Of a stretch of 64,000 nt of DNA, positions 24,229 to 33,393 are shown piece after piece. A program made the position numbers and the translations under genes. Below the pieces are notes generated by a model. That model did no database searches. It was not told the DNA's origin and saw only the letters and a program-made list of their open reading frames with translations. Positions within the stretch are counted from its first letter, which is position 1; each line of letters starts with the position of its first letter. The stretch is from Allobogoriella deserti (lineage in GTDB: Bacteria; Actinomycetota; Actinomycetes; Actinomycetales; Actinomycetaceae). The stretch covers positions 1 through 64,000 of the forward strand of contig NZ_JBHUEE010000008.1 in NCBI RefSeq assembly GCF_042680605.1. Direction: 5' to 3'.

Positions 24229-25074
24229 TCATTGCGCGAACGAGTGCTCCTCGCCCGGGAAGGTCCGCTCCCGCACCGCCTGCCCGTACGCGCGGGTGGC
24301 GTTGTAGAGCTCGGTGCCCACCTGACCGAACTGACGGGCGAAGCGCGGCGACCACGCCGTCATCCCGGCCATGTCCGTCCAGACGAGGACCTGACCGTCG
24401 ACGTCGGCGCCCGCCCCGATCCCGATCGTGGGGATGTCGAGGACTTCGGTGACCCGAGCGGCTACCGGTGCGGGCACCATCTCCAGCACGACGGCGACGG
24501 CGCCCGCCTCGGCAAGGGCGAGGGCGTCACCGACGAGGCGTTCGACCGCGTCCTCGGTGCGGCCCTGCACCCGCTTGCCGCCGAGGAGGTTCTCCGACTG
24601 CGGGGTGAAACCGAGATGTGCGACCACGGGGATGCCGGAACGGGTGAGCAGCTCGACGTGCTCCGACAGGTGAGCGCCGCCCTCGAACTTCACCGCGTGC
24701 GCGCCGGCGTCCTTAAGCATCCGGGTCGCCGTCTCGAAGCACTGCCGCGGGTCGGCCTCGTACGAACCGAACGGCAGATCGGCCAGGACCAGCGCGCGGT
24801 CGACCGCCGAGCTCACGGCACGCACAGCAGGCACCATCTCCTCGACGGTGACCGGGATCGTGGTCGACCGGCCGTGCATCACGTTGCCGATGGAGTCCCC
24901 GACGAGCAAGACGTCGATACCCGCCTCGTCGAAGATGCGGGCGGTGACGGCGTCGTAGGCCGTGAGCATCGTGATGGGCTCACCGCGCTCCTTGGCCTGC
25001 CTGAGGTGGTGCACGCGGACCCGTTTCGGGACGGGAACTCCTTCGCTCGCGGCGTCCGGGGCCGTGTCGCTCAT
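24229..25074 (-). CDS. panB: 3-methyl-2-oxobutanoate hydroxymethyltransferase
   Basis: First step of pantothenate (coenzyme A) synthesis: adds a hydroxymethyl group from methylene-tetrahydrofolate to 2-oxoisovalerate. Typical pieces: MLTAYDAVTARIFDEAGID, LLVGDSIGNVMHG with the metal Asp, DLPFGSYE, AVKFEGG, HLGFTPQS and IGIGAG, with the catalytic Glu in VLEMVP. 281 aa. ATG 25074 has AGGAGGAGCG upstream. Divergent from glnA2. Confidence 0.94.
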   Translation of the reverse strand: MSDTAPDAASEGVPVPKRVRVHHLRQAKERGEPITMLTAYDAVTARIFDEAGIDVLLVGDSIGNVMHGRSTTIPVTVEEMVPAVRAVSSAVDRALVLADLPFGSYEADPRQCFETATRMLKDAGAHAVKFEGGAHLSEHVELLTRSGIPVVAHLGFTPQSENLLGGKRVQGRTEDAVERLVGDALALAEAGAVAVVLEMVPAPVAARVTEVLDIPTIGIGAGADVDGQVLVWTDMAGMTAWSPRFARQFGQVGTELYNATRAYGQAVRERTFPGEEHSFAQ

Positions 25075-25189
25075 CGCTCCTCCTGGCAGGCTGACGGAAC
25101 GGATCAACTCTAGGGCGCCGCCGTGCGCCATGATGGGACAGTGCCGGCCCGACCCGCCGGCAGAGCGCAACACAACGAGGGAGTCGCCG

Positions 25190-26527
25190 ATGGACAAGCA
25201 GCAGGAGTACGTGCTCCGGGCGATCGAGGAGCGAGACGTCCGGTTCATCCGGCTGTGGTTCACCGACGTCCTCGGGGTGCTGAAGTCCGTGGCCATCGCC
25301 CCGGCGGAGCTCGAGGGGGCGTTCGCCGAGGGCATCGGGTTCGACGGCTCCTCGATCGAAGGGCTCTCCCGGGTCTACGAGTCGGACATGTTGGTCAAAC
25401 CCGACCCCTCCACGTTCCAGGTGCTGCCCTGGCGCGGCGAGGAGAACGGCACGGCCCGGATGTTCTGCGACGTGCTCACGCCCGACGGCGAGCCGGCGCG
25501 ATCGGACCCGCGCAGCGTGCTCAAGCGGGCGATGAACAAGGCCGCGGAGGCTGGGTTCACCTTCTACATCCACCCCGAGATCGAGTTCTACCTGTTCAAG
25601 GACGTCGAGGGACCGGACAGCCCATTGATCCCGGTCGACACGGGTGGGTACTTCGACCACGTGGCGCGGGGCACCGCTCACGACTTCCGCCGCGACGCCA
25701 TCACGACCCTCGAGGCGATGGGTATCTCGGTCGAGTTCTCTCACCATGAGGCCGGCCCGGGCCAGAACGAGATCGACCTGCGGTACGCGGACGCGCTGTC
25801 GATGGCCGACAACATCCAGACCTTCCGTACCGTGATCAAGGAGGTCGGCCTCCGGCACGACGTGCTCGCCACGTTCATGCCGAAGCCGCTGGTCGAGGCC
25901 CCCGGCTCGGGCATGCACGTGCACATGTCCCTGTTCGAAGGGGACCAGAACGCCTTCCACGACCCGGCCGGCGAGTTCCACCTCTCGGGCACGGCCCGCA
26001 AGTTCATCGCCGGTGTGCTGGCCCACGCCAAGGAGATCACCGCGGTGTGCAACCAACACGTGAACTCCTACAAGCGTCTCTGGGGCGGCGGCGAGGCACC
26101 CAGCTACGTCTCGTGGGGCCACAACAACCGGTCCGCGTTGGTGCGGGTGCCGATGTACAAGCCGGACAAGCCGGGGTCGGCACGGGTGGAGTACCGGGCG
26201 CTCGACTCTGCGGCCAACCCGTACCTGGCCTTCGCCGTCCTGCTCAACGCCGGGCTGAAGGGGATCGAAGGCGACTACGACCTCCCCGAGGGAGCCGCCG
26301 AGGACGTCGCGGCGATGACCCGGTCCGAACGTCGCGCGCTGGGCATCAAGTCCCTGCCGGCCTCGCTGCGTGAGGCCATCGAGATCATGGAGAGTTCTGA
26401 GCTCGTCGCCGAGACCCTCGGAGAAGACACGTTCGAGTTCTTCCTGCGGAACAAGCGCACCGAGTTCGAGGAGTACCGCAACCAGGTGACGCGGTACGAG
26501 CTCGAGCGGTTCATCCCCACGCTGTGA
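25190..26527 (+). CDS. glnA2: Glutamine synthetase (GlnA2-type)
   Basis: GSI-fold enzyme, 445 aa. Recognisable blocks are GIGFDGSSIEGLSRVYESDM near the N-terminus, the ATP/metal sites EIEFYLF and HHEAGPGQNEIDLRYADAL, SGMHVHMSLF, and VNSYKRLWGGGEAP. The adenylylation loop (Lys-Asp-Leu-Tyr-Glu-Leu-Pro) found in GlnA is missing: the stretch after YDLPEGAAEDV is different. It matches the GlnA2 group placed beside glnE in actinobacteria. Its contribution to glutamine synthesis in vivo is uncertain in the group. GAGGGAG precedes ATG 25190. glnE starts four bases after its stop. Confidence 0.92.
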   Translation: MDKQQEYVLRAIEERDVRFIRLWFTDVLGVLKSVAIAPAELEGAFAEGIGFDGSSIEGLSRVYESDMLVKPDPSTFQVLPWRGEENGTARMFCDVLTPDGEPARSDPRSVLKRAMNKAAEAGFTFYIHPEIEFYLFKDVEGPDSPLIPVDTGGYFDHVARGTAHDFRRDAITTLEAMGISVEFSHHEAGPGQNEIDLRYADALSMADNIQTFRTVIKEVGLRHDVLATFMPKPLVEAPGSGMHVHMSLFEGDQNAFHDPAGEFHLSGTARKFIAGVLAHAKEITAVCNQHVNSYKRLWGGGEAPSYVSWGHNNRSALVRVPMYKPDKPGSARVEYRALDSAANPYLAFAVLLNAGLKGIEGDYDLPEGAAEDVAAMTRSERRALGIKSLPASLREAIEIMESSELVAETLGEDTFEFFLRNKRTEFEEYRNQVTRYELERFIPTL

Positions 26528-26531
26528 CGCG

Positions 26532-29500
26532 ATGACCCGGCAGGTCTCGCGGACGGCGGCCCTGCGGCGCCTGGGCTTCGCCGAGGCGCCGGTGGCCGAG
26601 GCGCGTCTCCAGGAGCCGGCGCTGGCCGGGCTCGTGGCGCAGGCGCCGGGAGTCCCGCTGGAGGACTCGCTGGGTCGGGCTGCGGACCCGGACCTCGCGC
26701 TGCTCACACTGCTGCGTCTGGCCGAGGCGGCCGAGGCGGCAGGCGAGGGTCCGCTGCTGGCCCGTGCGCTGTCCGAGGACGGCGCACGGGCCCGGTTGCT
26801 GGCCGTGCTCGGCATGTCGACTGCGCTCGGCAACGCGCTTGTCGCCAGACCGGCACAGGTCGCCCTCTTCACCGAGGAGAACGGGCACGACGGCGAGGGT
26901 GCGGCGGGGCAGACGGCCGGTAGTGCGGTGCTGCGGCGGCCGGCGCACCGCGTGCGTGCCGAGTTGCTCGCCGCCGTCGGAGCGGACGCCGAGTCTCCTG
27001 CGCCCGTCGCCATGGTGGCCGGCCGGGACGGCGTCAACGCACTGCGGCGGGCCTACCGGAGTCGGCTGATGCAGATCGCGGCCGAGGACCTGACCTCTGC
27101 CGACCCGCTGGCCACGTTCCCCGCCGTGGCGGCCGCCATCGCCGACGCCGTCGCCGCCACGTTGGACGCGGCGCTGGCGGTGGCCCGGGCGGATCTGCCC
27201 GAGGCCGCGTCCGCGGCCCGGCTCGCCGTGATCGGGATGGGCAAGACCGGCGGCCGCGAGCTCAACTACATCTCGGACGTCGACGTCGTCTACGTCGTCG
27301 AACCGGTCGACGGGGGGAGCGAGGAGGAGACGGTCCGGGCAGGGACGGCCCTGGCCTCGGCGCTGGCCCAGAACGTCTCCGCCGTCGCGGACGAACCGTC
27401 ACTGTGGCCGCTGGATGCCAACCTGCGGCCCGAGGGCAAGGACGGCCCGTTGGTCCGCACCCTCGCCTCCCACGTCGCGTACTGCGAACGGTGGGCGAAG
27501 GGCTGGGAGTTCCAGGCCATGCTCAAGGCTCGTCCGGTGGCCGGTGACCGGGAACTCGGCACCGCGTACTGCGACGCGGTCGGCCCGATGGTCTGGGGTG
27601 CGGTGGAGAAGGACCGTTTCGTCGAGGACAGCCAGGCGATGCGCCGTCGGGTCGAGCAGCACATCCCCTCCGCGGACGCCGACCGGCAGCTCAAACTCGG
27701 TCCGGGCGGCCTGCGCGACGTCGAGTTCACGGTCCAGCTCCTCCAACTGGTGCACGGGCGCACGGACTCCTCGATCCGTTCACGCACCACCCTGGAAGGA
27801 TTGGCGCAACTCGCCGCCGGTGAGTACGTGGCGCGCGACGATGCTGAGCTCCTCGACCACCACTACCGTTTCCTCAGGGTTCTCGAGCATCGGATCCAGC
27901 TGCACCGGCTACGCCGCAGCCACCTCGTTCCCACCGTCGAGGCAGACCTGCGCCGGCTCGGCCGGGCGATCGGCGTGGAAAGGGTCGACGGCGCCGAGAG
28001 CCTGACCAAGCGGCTCCGGCAGATCCGGCGCGACGTGCGCCATCTGCACGAGGAGATCTTCTACCGGCCGCTGCTGCCCCTGACGGCGCGCCTGAGCACG
28101 AGCGACGTCTCCCTGGCACCGGAGGCGGCACGGGCACGCCTCGCGGCCATCGGCTACGACGATCCCTCCGGCGCACTGCACCACATCGCAGCACTGACCG
28201 AGGGGATCTCCCGCGCCGCGAGCATCCAGCGACAGCTGCTGCCGGTCATGCTCGGCTGGCTAGCCGAGGGCCCGGTTCCCGACGCCGGCCTGCTGGCGTT
28301 CCGGAAACTCTCCGAGCTCATCGGCGGGACCCCGTGGTATCTCCGACTGCTCCGCGACTCCGGCGAGATGCCCCGGCGACTGGCGGCGTTGCTCTCGACC
28401 TCGCGGTACGTCGCGGACGCGCTGGGCCGCATGCCCGAGGCGGTGGCCTGGCTCGACGAGGAGGACGACCTGGCGCCACGGTCGGCGGACGCCTTGCGCG
28501 AGGAGCTCGCCGCGTTGCAGGGGCGCCGGACGGATCCCGGCGAGAAGGTCCTGGCCGGGCGCTTCCTCCGGCGTCGTGAGCTCGTGCGGGCCGCGATCGG
28601 CCAGGTACTCGGCATGACCGGCCGTGCCGACTCCGCACGAATCATCACGCGCGCTGCGGACGTTGCCCTCGACGGCGCGCTGCGGGTGGCGATCGCCGAC
28701 GCGACCGCCGAAGCCGGGCTCGACGCACCGCCGTCGCGCTACCTGATCGTCGCCATGGGCCGTCTCGGCGGGCAGGAGATGGGCTACGCCTCCGACGCGG
28801 ACGTGCTGTTCGTCCACGAGCCGGAGGCCGGTGCCGACGAGGAGACGGCCACCCGAGTAGCCCTCGAGGTCGCGGCCAGGACGCGGTCCTTCCTGGCCGG
28901 ATCCGCCCCCGAGCCGCCGCTGACGGTCGACGCCGATCTGCGCCCCGAGGGCAGGCAGGGGCCGATGAGCAGGTCCCTGGCGTCGTACGCCGAGTACTAC
29001 GAACGGTGGGTGGAGCCGTGGGAGCGTCAGGCCCTCCTGCGGGCCAGACCCGTCGCGGGCGATCCGGACCTGGCGGACCGGTTCGTGGAGATGATCGCCG
29101 CGGTGCGCTATCCGGCCGAGGGCCTGCCGGCCGACCAGGTGCGCGAGCTGCGCCGGATCAAGGCTCGGGTGGAGGACGAGCGGATGCCGCGGGGCGTGGC
29201 CCCCACCCGACATGTCAAGCTGGGGCCGGGTGGGCTGAGCGACGTCGAGTGGACCGTCCAGCTGCTCCAGCTGCGTCATGCGGGCCGGGTGGCCGAGCTG
29301 CGCACGACCAGCACGCTCGAGGCGCTCGAGGCGCTGCGGGAGGCCGACGTCGTCTCGGCAGAGGATCAGGCCGTGTTGTCCGAGGCGTGGTTGCTGGCCT
29401 CCGGGATCCGGGACGCGATCGTGCTCGGCAGTGGCCGGGCCAGCGGCCGCCGGGCCGATGTGCTGCCGCACGAGGTCAGTGACCTGGAAGTGGTGGCCCG

Positions 29501-29603
29501 GCTGCTCGGCCACGAACCGGGGGAGCGGCTGGACCTCGAGGAACGGTGGCTGCGGGCCGCGCGGCGTGCCCGGACGGTGACGGAGCGACTGTTCTACGAG
29601 TGA
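26532..29603 (+). CDS. glnE: Glutamine synthetase adenylyltransferase/removase
   Basis: Bifunctional regulator (1023 aa) that adds AMP to and removes it from a Tyr of GlnA according to nitrogen status. Two nucleotidyltransferase domains are visible, with GMGKTGGRELNYISDVDVV at about residue 236 and AMGRLGGQEMGYASDADVL at about residue 738. Each has the metal-binding Asp pair and later DLRPEG and GPGGL(R/S)DVE(F/W)TVQL segments. Five bases after glnA2, so one operon. The target Tyr is present in GlnA encoded at 42248. Confidence 0.95.
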   Translation: MTRQVSRTAALRRLGFAEAPVAEARLQEPALAGLVAQAPGVPLEDSLGRAADPDLALLTLLRLAEAAEAAGEGPLLARALSEDGARARLLAVLGMSTALGNALVARPAQVALFTEENGHDGEGAAGQTAGSAVLRRPAHRVRAELLAAVGADAESPAPVAMVAGRDGVNALRRAYRSRLMQIAAEDLTSADPLATFPAVAAAIADAVAATLDAALAVARADLPEAASAARLAVIGMGKTGGRELNYISDVDVVYVVEPVDGGSEEETVRAGTALASALAQNVSAVADEPSLWPLDANLRPEGKDGPLVRTLASHVAYCERWAKGWEFQAMLKARPVAGDRELGTAYCDAVGPMVWGAVEKDRFVEDSQAMRRRVEQHIPSADADRQLKLGPGGLRDVEFTVQLLQLVHGRTDSSIRSRTTLEGLAQLAAGEYVARDDAELLDHHYRFLRVLEHRIQLHRLRRSHLVPTVEADLRRLGRAIGVERVDGAESLTKRLRQIRRDVRHLHEEIFYRPLLPLTARLSTSDVSLAPEAARARLAAIGYDDPSGALHHIAALTEGISRAASIQRQLLPVMLGWLAEGPVPDAGLLAFRKLSELIGGTPWYLRLLRDSGEMPRRLAALLSTSRYVADALGRMPEAVAWLDEEDDLAPRSADALREELAALQGRRTDPGEKVLAGRFLRRRELVRAAIGQVLGMTGRADSARIITRAADVALDGALRVAIADATAEAGLDAPPSRYLIVAMGRLGGQEMGYASDADVLFVHEPEAGADEETATRVALEVAARTRSFLAGSAPEPPLTVDADLRPEGRQGPMSRSLASYAEYYERWVEPWERQALLRARPVAGDPDLADRFVEMIAAVRYPAEGLPADQVRELRRIKARVEDERMPRGVAPTRHVKLGPGGLSDVEWTVQLLQLRHAGRVAELRTTSTLEALEALREADVVSAEDQAVLSEAWLLASGIRDAIVLGSGRASGRRADVLPHEVSDLEVVARLLGHEPGERLDLEERWLRAARRARTVTERLFYE

Positions 29604-30058
29604 ACAGCCTCCGCAGGCGGGGCGGTGTCGCTAGCGTGCCCTGGTGTGAGCGCGCGCCGGGGCGGGACCTTGCCGCGCGTGCCGTCCTCGCCCCAGGATC
29701 TCGCCCTCAACGCGCTCGGCTCGGCGACCTAGGTTCGCACTGGCCGCGTATCGGACGCCGCGTCGCCTCGGTCCTGCCACCGATCGTCATTCGCGTGCTG
29801 GCGGACATGACTGTCATCTTCTTGACGGTCGAGGCTTCCCAGGTCGTGCACGTCCTCGTGCGCGCGGGCCCGTCATTGGTGTGCTCCTCCTGCGGACGGG
29901 CACGACGACGCTCCGACCGATGTCTCGGACCGGGCTGTAATGCGGCGACGGGCCGCCGCGTCGTCCGCGCCCTGATCGGTGGGGTGAGCGTCACGGAGCA
30001 CACGGCCCCCGGGAGCCCGACGAGAAGTCCGGGGGCGTGCGGACCCGTGCGTATGGAT
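29604..30058. other. Gene-poor stretch after glnE with a hairpin
   Basis: No convincing gene; the open frames here on both strands have no recognisable domain and an odd composition. A perfect 8-bp inverted repeat, GCCCCCGG (30005-30012) with CCGGGGGC (30029-30036), lies about 25 bases before the att-like core at 30059. That is the same relative layout as the glnA terminator hairpins next to the two glnA-derived repeats further right. Confidence 0.5.
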
Positions 30059-30157
30059 GAGATGTCGTGTCTGAGTGTGACCGTTATGCATGCTCTAACC
30101 TGTCGAAACGTTGCCGGGTGCTGTGCTGAATACATTGGTTACACATGTGCTGTCACA
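30059..30157. other. Putative remnant element end (third att-like copy)
   Basis: This segment shares collinear blocks with 31731-31825: GAGATGTCGT, TCTGAG, CTCT(A/G)ACCTG, CCGGGT, TGCTG, TGG(T/G)TACACAT and TGTCACA, in the same order over about 100 bases. In the other copy the sequence lies directly inside the left glnA-derived repeat next to the integrase remnant. It therefore looks like the end of an earlier, related insertion. Based on reading by eye only. Confidence 0.5.
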
Positions 30158-30200
30158 AGTGCGTTCCAATAGGCGACCTAGGCGCCGCAACATCTGTGGG

Positions 30201-31262
30201 TTAGGGATGAACCGCCGAGATACCGGTGTCGTTGGCCGAGCCGAACCGGTCAGGCCGACAACCGGCAAGCTCGGGGACAGGCAGCCCGGTCAGGATCTCG
30301 GAGGCGGCTAGGCGGCCAGCGGCTGCGGCCAAGGTGACCGCCGAGTGCATCACGGTGATGTATAGACCCTGAACGTCGGTGGGGCGGCCGATGATTGGCT
30401 CCCCGTCGGACGGCATCGGGCGCCAGCCGATCTCGGCGGAGAGGATCTCGGTGCCGCTGGCTCCGGCGTACGACGCGACGAACCTGTCACGGACCCGTCG
30501 CGCAGTCGCGAGCAGCGCGGCTCGGTCCATTTCGCCGCCGTACGCCGTTGGGGCCAGAACGGTACCGTCGTCGAGCTGTCGCACCTCCAGCGACGGTGTC
30601 GCCGCGATCGTTCGTACCAGCCCAGGCGCCGCACGCAATCGGACGAGGACGGCCGGCGACGGCTCGACAGGAAGATCGAGGCCCATTCCAGAGCACAGGG
30701 CGACCGTCCCGGTGCCGGCGGCCAGGACAACGGTTTCGGCGGGCACGACTCCCGCGGTCGTCCGTACCCCGCTCACGGTTCCCGCCTGATGCTCAAGCGC
30801 AGTCGCCAGCGTCCCCGTTTGTACCTTCGCGCCGCGGTTTCGCGCCGCGTCGACCAGGGCCTCGGTCGCCGCTACGGGGTCGACGGCCGCGTCTTCCGGG
30901 TGATGAACGGCCGTGGCCAGCGGATCGATAAGGTACGGCTCCAGCGCGCCGACATCCTCAGTGCGCGGACCCGGGTTCTCCTCGAAACCGTCCCAGCTGA
31001 GCGAACCCGACCAGCGGATCGACAGCCGGGAAAGCTCCGACTCCAGTCGCCGGTACTCGTCCAATGCGAGGTGACGCAGTGACGCGGAGGGCACGACGCT
31101 GGCAACCGATCGGCCGATCCACGCGAAGGAGGCACTGGTAGCACCCGAACCAGGTAGGCCAGCCTCGATCAAGGTGACGGGACGGCCGCACCCGGCCAGG
31201 TGGTAAGCCATCGAAGCACCGACGATCCCGGCGCCAACCACGGCGATGCTGCGATCAGCCAT
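30201..31262 (-). CDS. FAD-dependent oxidoreductase, DAO family
   Basis: 353 aa flavoprotein of the D-amino-acid oxidase/glycine oxidase fold, likely oxidising an amine or amino acid. The N-terminal FAD-binding motif VVGAGIVGASMAYHL and the acidic residue closing it (TLIEAG) are present. So is the C-terminal FAD segment around GWRPMPSDGEPIIGR and GLYITVMHSAVTLAAAAGRL. ATG 31262 begins MADRSIAVVGAG. The substrate is not predictable. It lies alone between two att-like sites, so it may be cargo of an older insertion. Confidence 0.8.
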   Translation of the reverse strand: MADRSIAVVGAGIVGASMAYHLAGCGRPVTLIEAGLPGSGATSASFAWIGRSVASVVPSASLRHLALDEYRRLESELSRLSIRWSGSLSWDGFEENPGPRTEDVGALEPYLIDPLATAVHHPEDAAVDPVAATEALVDAARNRGAKVQTGTLATALEHQAGTVSGVRTTAGVVPAETVVLAAGTGTVALCSGMGLDLPVEPSPAVLVRLRAAPGLVRTIAATPSLEVRQLDDGTVLAPTAYGGEMDRAALLATARRVRDRFVASYAGASGTEILSAEIGWRPMPSDGEPIIGRPTDVQGLYITVMHSAVTLAAAAGRLAASEILTGLPVPELAGCRPDRFGSANDTGISAVHP

Positions 31263-31631
31263 CGCCCAATTCTGGCAGGCAAATGGACCGGTTATCTGTC
31301 CACCAGCACAGCGCGGGTTGCGTCCACGTCCAAGAGGATGCTTAGCGTCGCTGCCATCGTCGATCTCGCCGTTCGCGGTGCCTTCCTGGGCTTCGGATGC
31401 GAGTCCGGAACAGTCACTAATGCCATCGGGCCCGTGCCAGTCACTAGATAGCCGAGCGGCTTTCGTTGCAGCCGAAGGTTCGGTGGGTCAGTGTTCCAGA
31501 AAGGTGTGCCAGATCGTGTCTGCAGTTGCTTCGACAGTGAGTCACGCGAAGAACACTTTGGTCCGGGACAAGTTGCTCGACACCGACGTTGACGTTGAGT
31601 GGAGAGCGTTTCTGTCGACACTGACACATAC
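31263..31631. other. Gene-poor stretch left of the glnA-derived repeat
   Basis: About 370 bases with no supportable gene. Frames through it on either strand show no known domain. A repeat-like stretch GGGTCAGTGTTCCAGAAAGG near 31480 might be an insertion sequence end, but nothing else supports that. Confidence 0.4.
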
Positions 31632-31742
31632 CAACCAAAACGGCGGCTGCCGTTGGAGGACGTCGAGAGACGTTTCCGCACGTCAGCCGCCGTTCTTGGA
31701 ACCTACTGACAGAGCGTGAAAACCCCGGTTGAGATGTCGTAG
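31632..31742. repeat. Left direct repeat of the glnA 3' end (attL-like)
   Basis: Imperfect copy of 42150-42260. It contains the whole glnA terminator hairpin (AACGGCGGCTG at 31639-31649, CAGCCGCCGTT at 31684-31694) and ends with GATGTCGTAG at 31733-31742, the complement of the last codons of glnA (Tyr-Asp-Ile). The true stop codon TTA (minus strand) of the right copy is TGA here. About a dozen differences separate the copies. This is the pattern left when an element integrates into a gene end and brings a replacement end with it. Confidence 0.8.
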
Positions 31743-31968
31743 ATCTGAGCGGGCGACGCTCTGACCTGCATAAACACTGCTCCGGGTCGTGCTGGTTACA
31801 CACTGGGTACACATCCGGTGTCACAGCCCCGGTGCCTCGGGGGAGTGTTGGACTGGGGTCGGCGCAGGCTCGTGCCGGAGGGCTCGCGTGGGACAGCGGG
31901 CGCTTGGCAGGAGCAGGGGAGGGGTGCGTTGCTCCCTCCGCATCGGCCGGCTCTTCTCGGCGGGGCCT

Positions 31969-32390
31969 GCTCAGCACGGAGTCGATCGCCTTCCGGGTCC
32001 GTTCGGTCGATGTGGGCATCAGGTGGGTGTAGGTGCGCAGAATGAAGCCGGTGACGGCGTGACCGAGGTGCTCGCTCAGTGCCTCGATCGACTCGCCGGC
32101 ATCGAGCAGGGTGCTGGCGTAGAAGTGGCGGAGGGTATGGGTGCCGTTCTCTCGCTTGACCTCGATGCCCACTCGTTCGAGGGCAAGACGCCAGATGCTG
32201 GAGTTGAAGCACTCCGGGTTGAGCGCGCCTCGTTCGCGAGTGGTGAGTAGATGGGGAACGGTTCGCTCCGCGCCATCGAATTCGGTCCCAGGGTAGCGTT
32301 ACTTCGCCCTGCGGGAAGCGAGTCATGTATCGCGTCCAGCACCGGCTCCGGGAGGGGCAGGCGTCGAGTCTTGCGTCCCTCGGGCGGACG
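31969..32390 (-). pseudogene. Decayed tyrosine recombinase (integrase)
   Basis: The C-terminal half of a phage-type integrase can be read, but across three frames: PPEGRKTRRLPLPEPVLDAI near 32390, then a shift to PQGEVTLPWD, then a shift to LLTTRERGALNPECFNSSIW and on through GTHTLRHFYASTLLDAGES. The HxLR box, LGH and the catalytic Tyr in RTYTHLMP (about 32030) are present. The N-terminal half with the first catalytic Arg is gone. The frame runs on leftwards past the family's normal end, through the repeat, to about 31444. It cannot make an active enzyme. Confidence 0.8.
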
Positions 32391-32639
32391 AAGAGGAGCT
32401 GAGGCGCAGGGGCAGAGTGCGTTCGCGCTCGCCGAGCCGGGTTGCCTCCTCCGGACCATGATCATAGTTTTTATCACAACTGCAACCAATCGCAAGGGAG
32501 AGAAGGATAGTGCGGGTCCGCTCCTACCGTCGTTGCCAGCGGCGATCGCCTCGCGCCGACACTGCCCGCTCCGTGCATGGCCTTGCATCCGGACGCGGGT
32601 CCCGCATTAGCCCAGGGCTAGATAGTAAGGAGTAGTCGG
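32391..32639 (+). promoter_or_regulatory. Leader of the LysE-type gene
   Basis: About 250 bases without a gene. It holds an AT-rich block (ATGATCATAGTTTTTATCAC near 32458) unusual for this DNA, probably the promoter region, and the ribosome binding site AAGGAG at 32627-32632. Confidence 0.4.
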
Positions 32640-33278
32640 TTGGACCTACAGTCAGTCGCTGGGTTTGCTCTGATGTCGTTCGCGTTGATCGTGATCCCGG
32701 GGCCGAGCGTGCTGTTCGTAATCGGGCGTTCGTTGGCTCACGGTAAGCGCGGCGGCTTGCTGAGCGTGCTCGGCAACGAACTTGGAGGGATCCCCCTGGT
32801 GCTGCTGGTCGCCGCCGGCGTGGGCAATCTCGTCGCTTACTCGGCTCCGGCGTTCCTCGCCGTCAAGCTGTTGGGCGCCGGCTATCTCGTCTACCTGGGA
32901 GTTCAGGCGATCCGTCAAAGGAAGATGGGTGTGACGCTGGGTGCTACCGAGGTCGACCGTCATGTCTCGTCCTGGCGCACTCTGCTGCAGGGGATCGTCG
33001 TGGGCGTGACCAACCCCAAGACGATCGTGTTCTTCGTTGCCGTCCTTCCGCAGTTCGTGAATCGGGACACCGGAGGAGTGCCGATCCAGATGATGATCCT
33101 GGGCCTCGTGTTCACTGTGATCGCGTTCTGCTGCGACGCGTGCTGGGTGCTGATCGCCTCGGCGGCTCGGCGCTGGCTCGCCACCTCACCGCGACGTATG
33201 GCCACCATGCGCGGCGTCGGCGGCGGTGTGCTCATCGGCATGGGGGCCACACTGGCGCTCACGCCCGCCAAGAGCTGA
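32640..33278 (+). CDS. LysE/RhtB-family exporter
   Basis: 212 aa inner-membrane transporter with six predicted membrane segments; the family exports amino acids and related small molecules. The signature near the N-terminus is present: FALIVIPGPSVLFVIGRSL, then GNELGGIPLVLL. VGVTNPKTIVFFVAVLPQFV in the middle is typical. TTG 32640 is the start, decided by AAGGAG seven bases upstream. A diverged copy of its last codons and downstream sequence reappears at 34034, beyond the broken acetyltransferase gene. Confidence 0.85.
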   Translation: MDLQSVAGFALMSFALIVIPGPSVLFVIGRSLAHGKRGGLLSVLGNELGGIPLVLLVAAGVGNLVAYSAPAFLAVKLLGAGYLVYLGVQAIRQRKMGVTLGATEVDRHVSSWRTLLQGIVVGVTNPKTIVFFVAVLPQFVNRDTGGVPIQMMILGLVFTVIAFCCDACWVLIASAARRWLATSPRRMATMRGVGGGVLIGMGATLALTPAKS

Positions 33279-33330
33279 AGGGGTGCAGATGCGATGCGAA
33301 CTCCACGTCAGTGCGAACCGAACGAGCGTC
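33255..33330 (+). repeat. lysE 3'-end direct repeat, first copy
   Basis: GCGCTCACGC through CCAAGAGCTGAAG (33255-33280) is matched at 34034-34060, and AGTGCGAACCGAACGAGCGTC-type sequence at 33310-33330 is matched, with one change, at 34095-34115. The intervening block carries the frameshifted acetyltransferase. Two collinear matches make chance unlikely. Confidence 0.65.
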
Positions 33331-33393
33331 GTCCAGCCTGTCAGCGACAGTCACAACACCTCACGTACCCGTATTTGATCTAAGGCAGTTTTC

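Noticed and set aside
24980..27037. Long minus-strand frame opposite glnA2-glnE (685 codons)
   Set aside because: Low-complexity product lying opposite two clear genes; a shadow frame.
29604..30172. Genes in the open frames on both strands after glnE
   Set aside because: No domain, no ribosome binding site, repetitive Arg/Ser/Thr composition typical of shadow frames in high-GC DNA.
31470..31560. Insertion sequence end in GGGTCAGTGTTCCAGAAAGG
   Set aside because: No matching inverted end or transposase fragment could be found nearby.
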